Below, piece by piece: positions 14,837 to 20,984 of a DNA stretch of 28,380 nucleotides. The first letter of the stretch is position 1, and each line of letters starts with the position of its first letter. The notes under the pieces were generated by a model. It was not told the origin of the DNA and did not search any database. It was given only the letters and a program-made list of their open reading frames with translations. Source of the DNA: Syntrophomonas sp. UBA4807 (GTDB lineage Bacteria; Bacillota; Syntrophomonadia; Syntrophomonadales; Syntrophomonadaceae); NCBI GenBank assembly GCA_002402575.1, contig DHGD01000086.1:8546-36925 (forward strand). Reading direction: 5' to 3'. Position numbers and translations under genes: made by a program.

Positions 14837-16369
14837 TCAGCAATGCCAATATTTACGGTCCAGGCTGCGATACTGTATGGCTTCTGCCAGATGTTGAACC
14901 AGTATCCGCTGGCTCGACTCCAGATCGGCAATGGTGCGGGCGACTTTAAGCACCCGGTCATAGGCCCGGGCGCTCATGTGCAGATGTTTGAAAGCCATTT
15001 GCAACATATGGTTGGCCTCGTCACCGAGGCGGCAATGCTGTTTGATCTCGGAGCTGCCCATGGTGGCGTTCAGCATTCCGGGGCGGTCGCTGAAGCGTTT
15101 GTCTTGAATTTCCCGAGCCTTAATGATGGAGTCTTTCATAACTGCCGTAGTAAGGCCTGCCGATGCTTTAGTCAGGTCCTCGTATTTAATCCGTGGCACC
15201 TCCAGATGAATGTCCATACGATCCAAAAGCGGACCGCTGATGCGATTCAGATAGCGCTGCACCTGAAGTGGACTACAGCGGCACTCCACATCAGTGCCTA
15301 ATAAACCGCACTGGCAGGGATTCATGGAGGCGATCAGGCAAAAGCTGGCCGGAAAGGTATAGGTGGCCTGCGCGCGGGCCACGGTGACAATGCGGTCCTC
15401 TAGGGGCTGACGCAAGGCCTCCAGCACATCGCGATTGAATTCCGGTAATTCGTCTAAAAATAACACCCCGTTTAAAGCCAGGCTGATCTCGCCGGGGCGG
15501 GGCACTTTGCCGCCGCCGATGATGCTGGCTGCTGAAGCGTTCTTATGCGGACTGCGAAAAGGCCGGGACAAAATCAGGGGGCGGTCGCTGCTGAGCAGAT
15601 TGGCCACCGAATAGATGCGGGTAGTATCGAGCACCTCCTCCCTGCTCATGGGCGGCAGAATACCGGCGAAACGACGTGCCAGCATTGTCTTTCCCCCGCC
15701 TGGGGGGCCGATCATCAGCACGTTATGCATACCCGCGGCGGCAGCCAATAGAGCCCGCTTAGCGCTTTCCTGGCCACGCACCTCTGCAAAATCAGGGTGT
15801 CCCTGGGAATTGTGCAGAGCTGAAAAATCCACAGTTGGAACAGGAGGAATGACCACTGTGCCTTCCAAATGTTCACATATATGCTGCAGGTTTGACGCGG
15901 CGATTACAGTAATGCTATCAGACACGGCAGCTTCAACCTTATTGGGCGCAGGCACTACGAAGACACTGCCCGGCAGGTGCCGTGACAACCTTAGTGACAT
16001 GGGGAGTATGCCCGGTACAGAGCGCAGAGTCCCATCCAGAGACAGTTCCCCGGCCATAAATGTTCCCTTTGCAGGGGGTGCGGACAGTTGACCGGTGGCA
16101 GCGAGAATGCCGACCGCAATCGCCAAATCGAAATGAGTGCCTTCTTTTTTGATATCTGCCGGAGCCAGGTTGACCGTCAGACGTTGGTTGGGAAACTTGT
16201 AACCGGAGTTCTTGATAGCTGCTCTGACCCTTTCCCGGGCCTCTTTGACAGCCACCGAGGCCAGACCGACAATGTCGAAGGCGGGCAGCCCTGCGTGAAC
16301 GTCGACCTCAACTTTGACGGGCAGGGCTTCCACGCCTGCGATAACCAGGGTATTTACACTTGCCAGCAT
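14837..16369 (-). CDS. comM: ComM/YifB family Mg-chelatase-like AAA+ ATPase
   Basis: A 510-residue protein, full family length. The N-terminal part (1-170) is the Lon-like ChlI domain, and the Walker A motif GPPGGGKT is at 221-228. Walker B lies in LFLDELPEF, and a cysteine-rich segment (NPCQCG...ECRCSPLQ) follows. The C-terminal Mg-chelatase helical domain reads ARAYDRVLKVARTIADLE. ComM is a hexameric helicase that promotes branch migration during integration of transformed DNA in species studied; its role outside transformation is unclear. The ATG at 16369 has GATGAGG upstream, and a promoter is proposed at 16403-16431. In many Clostridia comM lies next to yraN or dprA; here it is separated from yraN by about 4 kb and on the other strand. 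dprA is not in the window. Confidence 0.95.
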   Translation of the reverse strand: MLASVNTLVIAGVEALPVKVEVDVHAGLPAFDIVGLASVAVKEARERVRAAIKNSGYKFPNQRLTVNLAPADIKKEGTHFDLAIAVGILAATGQLSAPPAKGTFMAGELSLDGTLRSVPGILPMSLRLSRHLPGSVFVVPAPNKVEAAVSDSITVIAASNLQHICEHLEGTVVIPPVPTVDFSALHNSQGHPDFAEVRGQESAKRALLAAAAGMHNVLMIGPPGGGKTMLARRFAGILPPMSREEVLDTTRIYSVANLLSSDRPLILSRPFRSPHKNASAASIIGGGKVPRPGEISLALNGVLFLDELPEFNRDVLEALRQPLEDRIVTVARAQATYTFPASFCLIASMNPCQCGLLGTDVECRCSPLQVQRYLNRISGPLLDRMDIHLEVPRIKYEDLTKASAGLTTAVMKDSIIKAREIQDKRFSDRPGMLNATMGSSEIKQHCRLGDEANHMLQMAFKHLHMSARAYDRVLKVARTIADLESSQRILVQHLAEAIQYRSLDRKYWHC

Positions 16370-16402
16370 ATCGATAACCTCATCCCATGAACTGCTTACA
16401 TA

Positions 16403-16431
16403 ATATTACCATAATAGAAAATAAGACCCAA
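16403..16431 (-). promoter_or_regulatory. Probable comM promoter
   Basis: Reverse strand: TTGGGT (16431-16426), 17-base spacer, TAATAT (16408-16403), about 34 bases upstream of the comM ATG. Spacing is ideal and both boxes are near consensus. Confidence 0.45.
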
Positions 16432-16536
16432 TAGCCGCGGTTAACTTGAGCTTAAGCCAGAAGTATTGACAGTCGGCCTATTAACGACCAATCGCAAGAA
16501 CAAGCCACAGCAGCGCCAGTTGCCGGACAGGAAACT

Positions 16537-16566
16537 TTGCGCTGCAGCCTTTTTATGGTCTATTAT
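16537..16566 (+). promoter_or_regulatory. Probable promoter of the MBL-fold hydrolase gene
   Basis: TTGCGC (16537-16542), 18-base spacer, TATTAT (16561-16566), about 60 bases upstream of the ATG at 16625. Confidence 0.45.
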
Positions 16567-16624
16567 TATCAACAAGGGAAAGACACACAAGAGCTTGTGA
16601 CTGGCATGGAGGAGGAGTGATTGC

Positions 16625-17545
16625 ATGCTGTTTACCACTGCGGGGCAGATAACAGATAATCTGTATGTATTCGGACCGAGCGAGTATCGTATCTATTTCT
16701 ACGACGCGCCCTTGGCAGCGCTGTTCGAAGGGGGAGTGACCTGCTTTGGCAAAGTTTATCAGCAAGCTATCAATGACATCATCAGTCCGCGTCAGCCGCA
16801 AATGCTATTTCTGACCCACGGGCATTGGGACCATTGCGGGGCGGCATCCTACCTAAAAAAAGCCTTCCCCGATTTGAAGATTGCTGCTTCAGCGCAAACG
16901 GCACAGATACAAAAAAGGCCCCATGCGGTGAAACTCATCAGCGAACTGAATAGTGAGACCGCAGTAGTTGTTGCCGCAGGAGGTGAATTTAAGCACTCTG
17001 ATTTGTTGCCGCAGCCTTTTACTGAGTTTCGGGTAGACCTGGAGTTACAGGAAGGAGACCGGATCGAACTGGGTCCAGGAATTACCGTACAGGTGATGGC
17101 TACACCGGGTCACACCCGCGATCATCTCTGTTATTATATTCCGGAGCAGCGTACTCTTATGGCGGGAGAAGCCGCGGGGTTATTGTTCCCGTCCGGCTTT
17201 AACAGCTGCGAATTCATCTCCGATTATGAGCAATACCTGGCTTCGCTGGAGCGTTTAGCAGCACTGCCGATTGACATTCTTTGTCAAGGGCACTTCCTGG
17301 TGGTGATGGGCCGTGAAGATGTTAAGACCTTTTTTCAACGCTCCATTCAGGCTACCCAAAGTCTGCGCGACGTAATCTATCGCCTCCTCGATGAGGAGCA
17401 CGGTTCAGTGGAAAACACTGTTTTGCGCATGAAAAGCCTTTTTTATGATCCCAAGCCTCATCCCAAACAGCCTGCCAAGGCCTATTTGTTAAATGCCAGC
17501 GCACAGGCAGCCCATCTGGCTGCACGCCGCCAAACGGTGAGCTAG
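16625..17545 (+). CDS. Metallo-beta-lactamase-fold hydrolase
   Basis: A 306-residue zinc (or iron) hydrolase of the MBL superfamily. The metal motif THGHWDHCG is at 64-72 (H65, H67, D69, H70), H163 lies in TPGHTRDH, and H223 in CQGH. The usual bridging aspartate of the GD motif is replaced by glutamate: the sequence reads AGEAAG with E182. The C-terminal 70 residues are helical, ending in a TQSLRDVIYRLLDEEHGS region that may form a lid. Closest general types are glyoxalase II-like or lactonase-like hydrolases; the substrate cannot be named. ATG at 16625 has GGAGGAGGAG about 7 bases upstream. It is monocistronic and converges with a small reverse gene 14 bases downstream. Confidence 0.9.
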   Translation: MLFTTAGQITDNLYVFGPSEYRIYFYDAPLAALFEGGVTCFGKVYQQAINDIISPRQPQMLFLTHGHWDHCGAASYLKKAFPDLKIAASAQTAQIQKRPHAVKLISELNSETAVVVAAGGEFKHSDLLPQPFTEFRVDLELQEGDRIELGPGITVQVMATPGHTRDHLCYYIPEQRTLMAGEAAGLLFPSGFNSCEFISDYEQYLASLERLAALPIDILCQGHFLVVMGREDVKTFFQRSIQATQSLRDVIYRLLDEEHGSVENTVLRMKSLFYDPKPHPKQPAKAYLLNASAQAAHLAARRQTVS

Positions 17546-17559
17546 TATGGTTTTAAGCT

Positions 17560-17808
17560 TTAGAAAGTCCTCTCCTTGGGAAGAAGGATATCCAGCTTGC
17601 CGATTTGATACAACTGAATCAAAACGTAAATCAGGATGAGAGCCAGCCCGACAAACCATATTTTCCAGAAATATGTGAAAATATTAGCGTGTCTTTCTTT
17701 GAATGGCGTTTTTTGGGACTTGGCTTTCTTATTACTTGTTTCTGTTCTTTTCTTTCCTATTTTCTCTTCTTTTAATGCCCGGCGTTCTTTTACTTTAGCT
17801 TTGGACAC
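17560..17808 (-). CDS. Small basic single-pass membrane protein
   Basis: An 82-residue protein with a very basic, charged N-terminal half (about 1-40, rich in Lys, Arg and Glu, possibly helical) and one membrane helix at about 47-67, then a short tail. The start is GTG (complement of 17806-17808) with AGAGGAG 8 bases upstream, which is the best sign that it is real. No family recognised. The Lys-rich cytoplasmic tail could contact nucleic acid, ribosomes or acidic lipids, but that is only a guess from composition. Confidence 0.6.
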   Translation of the reverse strand: MSKAKVKERRALKEEKIGKKRTETSNKKAKSQKTPFKERHANIFTYFWKIWFVGLALILIYVLIQLYQIGKLDILLPKERTF

Positions 17809-17974
17809 CGTTATAACTCCTCTTCCTGAATTTATACATAATTATATTTTGACTTATTTAGATATGAATGCAAGCGTATTGTTTATTATGACCAGTCTGC
17901 ATATTTTTGTTCACGGGAGGGAAATTCTATTATAGAACATAGCTTTACGTCTTCAAATAAAGGAGGATAAAAAA

Positions 17975-18316
17975 ATGAAAGGTAATTGGATAGGCACTAT
18001 AGTACGCTTCATTGTTTCCGCAATCGTCCTAATGCTGATTGCTTATCTATTGCCGGGAATTAAAGTGGCAGGCTTTACAGGAGCTTTAATCGCGGCTGTT
18101 GTAATTGCGATTATCGGTTATATTATTGAGTCTGTCATGGGAGACAAAATATCGCCGCGGTCCAGAGGCTTGGTAGGCTTTTTCACAGCCGCGGTGGTTA
18201 TATATGTCGCCCAGTTTCTGATTCCCAACTGGTTATCGGTATCGATTCTGGGAGCTCTTCTGGCCGCACTGGTAATTGGGATCGTTGATGCCGTGGTTCC
18301 TACCGAACTGAGATAA
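17975..18316 (+). CDS. Phage holin family IV / YvlD-like membrane protein
   Basis: A 113-residue protein with four hydrophobic segments (about 7-26, 32-52, 65-83 and 88-107), matching the YvlD/'4 TMS phage holin' family. Most members are chromosomal and not phage-borne; in Bacillus yvlD belongs to a stress-related operon with yvlABC. Those partners are absent here. The ATG at 17975 has AGGAGG 8 bases upstream. A terminator follows at 18351-18382, so it is a single-gene unit. A role in envelope stress is an inference from Bacillus only. Confidence 0.85.
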   Translation: MKGNWIGTIVRFIVSAIVLMLIAYLLPGIKVAGFTGALIAAVVIAIIGYIIESVMGDKISPRSRGLVGFFTAAVVIYVAQFLIPNWLSVSILGALLAALVIGIVDAVVPTELR

Positions 18317-18350
18317 ATTACTGGCATTAAAATTAAACGGCAGCGACTAA

Positions 18351-18382
18351 AATCGGGTCGGCATCCATCGGCCTGATTTTTT
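18351..18382 (+). terminator. Intrinsic terminator after the YvlD-like gene
   Basis: An 11-bp stem with three GU pairs (18351-18361 with 18368-18378), 6-base loop, followed by a T run (18377-18382). It lies 35 bases after the stop codon. Confidence 0.7.
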
Positions 18383-18432
18383 ATGTGCCTCATACGCAAA
18401 CGAAAATACCAAAGATATATGCCCAAGAGCTA

Positions 18433-18461
18433 TTGACTGCAGCGTTATAATGAGTTATCCA
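18433..18461 (+). promoter_or_regulatory. Possible kimA promoter
   Basis: TTGACT (18433-18438), 17-base spacer, TATCCA (18456-18461). A TATAAT also lies at 18446-18451 but lacks a well-spaced -35. Which is used is unclear. The leader before kimA is too short for the c-di-AMP (ydaO) riboswitch that precedes kimA in Bacillus, and no such motif is seen. Confidence 0.35.
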
Positions 18462-18507
18462 TATTTTAGCTATTTGTTAACGATTTTAGGAAGTGAGGCG
18501 GAGTTCG

Positions 18508-20361
18508 ATGCTTAGGCAGTTGTTTGCGTGGATTGTGGGGCGCAGGCTGGAAAACGAACGTTTAAGCGAGGAGAAATTCAGCGTTTTCTGGGGGATGCCC
18601 ATTTTGTCCAGTGATGCCATATCATCGGTGGCTTATGCGGTGGAGGAGATGTTGTGGATCCTGGTACCGGTCATAGGCATGGCTTCGTACTTGTGGATGC
18701 CGCGTATAGCCATTTCCATTATTCTATTGATGCTTATCCTGGTTTTCTCCTACCGACAAGTGGTGGAGGCCTATCCGGGAGGAGGCGGGGCCTATGTGGT
18801 GGCCCGCGATAATCTGGGTTCGGGGTCGGGGCTGATTGCTGGAGCAGCCTTGTCGATTGACTACACTCTGACCGTAGCGGTCAGTATTACCGCTGGTACT
18901 GCGGCCATAACTTCGGCTTTTCCGCAATTGTTGAGCCATCATGTGGCCATTTCGGTGTTATTGGTGATATTGGTAGCACTGGGCAATATCCGCGGCATCA
19001 GGGAATCGTCGCGCCTGTTCAGTATTCCCACCTATGCCTTCATCGCGGCGGTTTTGGCCTTGATCATTGTCGGCATTATCAAAGGGGCCAGCGCTACGCA
19101 TTATTCAATTCCTGAAGTGGAAATGTCCCACGTACCGTTCGGCACCGAGCTGGTAACTATCTTTTTGTTGATGCGGGCCTTTTCTTCAGGCTGTTCCGCG
19201 GTGACCGGGGTTGAGGCCATTAGTGACGCGGTTCCAAATTTCAAGGAACCTCCGGAGGTCAATGCCAAACGCGCTTATACCCTGCTGGCTTTTGCCATTA
19301 TTATCACATTCGGTGGCATTACCTATTTAACCAATGTATATCACCCGGTGCCCACCCCCAACCTGACCATAATCGCACAATTGGCCATCGATGTGTTTGG
19401 CCGCGGCGGGATGTTCTATTTTATACAGTTCGCTACCGCCGCCATACTGATTATGGCTGCCAACACCGCTTTTGCTGGATTTCCCACCCTGTTGTCAGTT
19501 ATCGCTCAGGACCGATTTGTACCCCGTCAATTCGCGATGCGCGGACACCGGCTCAACTTCAACAACGGAATTGCCATTCTGGCAGTTCTGGCTATTATCC
19601 TGGTGGTGATCTTTCAGGGCAGCACCCATCATCTCATCCCCTTATATGCCATCGGGGTTTTCACTTCTTTCAGCCTGGCGCAGGTGGGCCTATTAACCCG
19701 CTGGTTTAGAGAGAAACCGGATGGCTGGCCGTACAAAGCGGTCGTGAACAGTGTAGGGGCAGCCGCTACTGTTAGTACGGTGTTGATACTGGGGGTGACC
19801 AAGTTTTCTGAGGGCGCCTGGGTGGTGGTAGTGGTGATTCCCATTCTGGTCGTCTTGATGCTGGGTATTCACGGCCACTATAAGTCGGTGGCGCGTCAGC
19901 TGGACATCAGCAATGAAGCCTTAATAGGGACTGATCTTTCACGCGGAACAGTGCTCCATGTCATTGTACCTATCGACAGTATGAACACCATGGTGGTAAA
20001 GGCATTGCAGTATGCCCGTACCATGACCGCCAATGTTGAAGCCTTTCATGTGGAGATTTACCCGGGTGAGGGCGACAAGCTGCGTAATAAATGGGCCTTA
20101 TTAAATACCGACATTCCCCTGGTAATGCGTCAGTCCCCGTATCGGGATATAGTGGGACCGCTGGTGGAGTATATAAACTCTGAGGATCATGCTTCCAAAC
20201 CAGGCGATATGATCACCGTAATGCTGCCGCAGTTTTTCGTTTCCAAATGGTGGCAGACCCTGCTGCACAACAACACCAGTATATTCATCGCCAATGCTAT
20301 GTTCCGGCAGCACAAAGTGGTAGTTTCGGTTTTGCCCTTCTACCTGGAGGCTGATAAATAA
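18508..20361 (+). CDS. kimA: KimA-type potassium importer (APC superfamily)
   Basis: About 617 residues, aligning along its whole length with Bacillus subtilis KimA (YdaO), a high-affinity H+/K+ symporter. It has 12 membrane helices and a cytoplasmic C-terminal domain from about residue 460. Residues known for K+ or proton handling in KimA are kept: D36 and Y43 in SSDAISSVAYA, and D118, Y119, T122 and S126 in SIDYTLTVAVS (one number higher than in Bacillus). The FSSGCSAVTGVEAIS helix is also conserved. In Bacillus the protein is inhibited by c-di-AMP. A GTG at 18493 is possible, but the ATG at 18508 with GAGGCGGAG upstream fits the family N-terminus. An RCK potassium channel is encoded nearby, so the region deals with both K+ uptake and flow. 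Confidence 0.9.
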   Translation: MLRQLFAWIVGRRLENERLSEEKFSVFWGMPILSSDAISSVAYAVEEMLWILVPVIGMASYLWMPRIAISIILLMLILVFSYRQVVEAYPGGGGAYVVARDNLGSGSGLIAGAALSIDYTLTVAVSITAGTAAITSAFPQLLSHHVAISVLLVILVALGNIRGIRESSRLFSIPTYAFIAAVLALIIVGIIKGASATHYSIPEVEMSHVPFGTELVTIFLLMRAFSSGCSAVTGVEAISDAVPNFKEPPEVNAKRAYTLLAFAIIITFGGITYLTNVYHPVPTPNLTIIAQLAIDVFGRGGMFYFIQFATAAILIMAANTAFAGFPTLLSVIAQDRFVPRQFAMRGHRLNFNNGIAILAVLAIILVVIFQGSTHHLIPLYAIGVFTSFSLAQVGLLTRWFREKPDGWPYKAVVNSVGAAATVSTVLILGVTKFSEGAWVVVVVIPILVVLMLGIHGHYKSVARQLDISNEALIGTDLSRGTVLHVIVPIDSMNTMVVKALQYARTMTANVEAFHVEIYPGEGDKLRNKWALLNTDIPLVMRQSPYRDIVGPLVEYINSEDHASKPGDMITVMLPQFFVSKWWQTLLHNNTSIFIANAMFRQHKVVVSVLPFYLEADK

Positions 20362-20414
20362 CCGTTCTTAGGGCGGTAACCAGATATTGGCCTAAAAGGC
20401 TGAGTTAAAAAGCA

Positions 20415-20443
20415 TTGCCAAGCACCGCAAAGACAAGTAAAAT
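20415..20443 (+). promoter_or_regulatory. Probable tatA promoter
   Basis: TTGCCA (20415-20420), 17-base spacer, TAAAAT (20438-20443), about 54 bases before the tatA ATG. Confidence 0.5.
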
Positions 20444-20496
20444 GTACAGAGATAACAAGCCTGTGGTTAAACTAACCTGAAGAACAGAGGTGCATT

Positions 20497-20769
20497 ATGT
20501 TTAACGTCGGTCCCTGGGAATTGATACTTATACTGGTAGTGGCCTTGATCGTGGTAGGGCCGGGCAAGCTTCCCGAAGTAGCCAAATCCTTGGGCAAAGC
20601 CACCCGAGAATTTAAGAAAGCCACCACGGGGATGAAAAAAGAGTTTGATGACGCCATAAAGTCTATGGACGAACCGGAAGCTCCTCCCAAGGCAGTGAGC
20701 CAGCCGGTACCGGATACCCAACCGGCCCCGCTTAAGGCTGAAACAGAAGAAGGCGGGCAACAAAGCTAA
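20497..20769 (+). CDS. tatA: Twin-arginine translocase subunit TatA
   Basis: A 90-residue TatA/E family protein that forms the translocation element of the Tat pathway for folded proteins. It has a short N-terminal membrane helix (about 5-20), the GPGKLPE hinge, an amphipathic helix (about 26-48) and a Pro-rich acidic tail. No tatC is next to it, so the receptor must be elsewhere. ATG at 20497 has CAGAGGTG upstream. The SAM riboswitch begins 35 bases after its stop codon, so the switch may be read partly from the tatA promoter. Confidence 0.9.
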   Translation: MFNVGPWELILILVVALIVVGPGKLPEVAKSLGKATREFKKATTGMKKEFDDAIKSMDEPEAPPKAVSQPVPDTQPAPLKAETEEGGQQS

Positions 20770-20803
20770 GCGGTGGTATTTACACTAAACTTAATATACT
20801 CTA

Positions 20804-20947
20804 ATCTTATCAAGAGTGGTTGAGGGACGGGCCCGATGAAACCCGGCAACCGCCTCCTTTATGGAGGTATGGTGCTAAATCCTGCAGGAGTAGAACTCCT
20901 GGAAGATGAGAGAGCAGTTTAAGCCCTCTCGATTAGAGGGCTTTTTA
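20804..20947 (+). promoter_or_regulatory. SAM-I (S-box) riboswitch with terminator
   Basis: The aptamer runs about 20804-20914. Its consensus blocks are clear: CTTATCAAGAGTGG at the 5' side, GAGGGA, GGGCCCGATGAAACCCGGCA, CAACCGCC, GGTGCTAAATCCTGCAG, and GGAAGATGAG closing P1 (CTTATC with GATGAG). After it comes a terminator, AAGCCCTCT (20921-20929) / AGAGGGCTT (20935-20943), with a T run at 20942-20946. GAGAG at 20909-20913 can pair with CTCTC at 20926-20930 as the antiterminator. SAM binding should stop transcription of the methionine/homocysteine operon downstream. Confidence 0.96.
20921..20947 (+). terminator. SAM-dependent terminator of the riboswitch
   Basis: A 9-bp stem with a 5-base loop and T5 tail; it is the expression platform of the S-box leader and lies 38 bases before the metH start. 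Confidence 0.9.
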
Positions 20948-20984
20948 TGTTGGCGCAAGATTAACATATAAGGGAGGATTTTAC

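Noticed and set aside
16467..16490. TTGACA at 16467 as a promoter for the MBL gene
   Set aside because: No -10 box at 16-18 bases; the pair at 16537-16566 is a better candidate.
17975..18316. Prophage holin as a sign of a prophage
   Set aside because: The protein belongs to the chromosomal YvlD-type branch and no lysin, portal, capsid or integrase gene is near.
18383..18507. c-di-AMP (ydaO) riboswitch expected before kimA
   Set aside because: The leader is too short and lacks the conserved blocks of the class.
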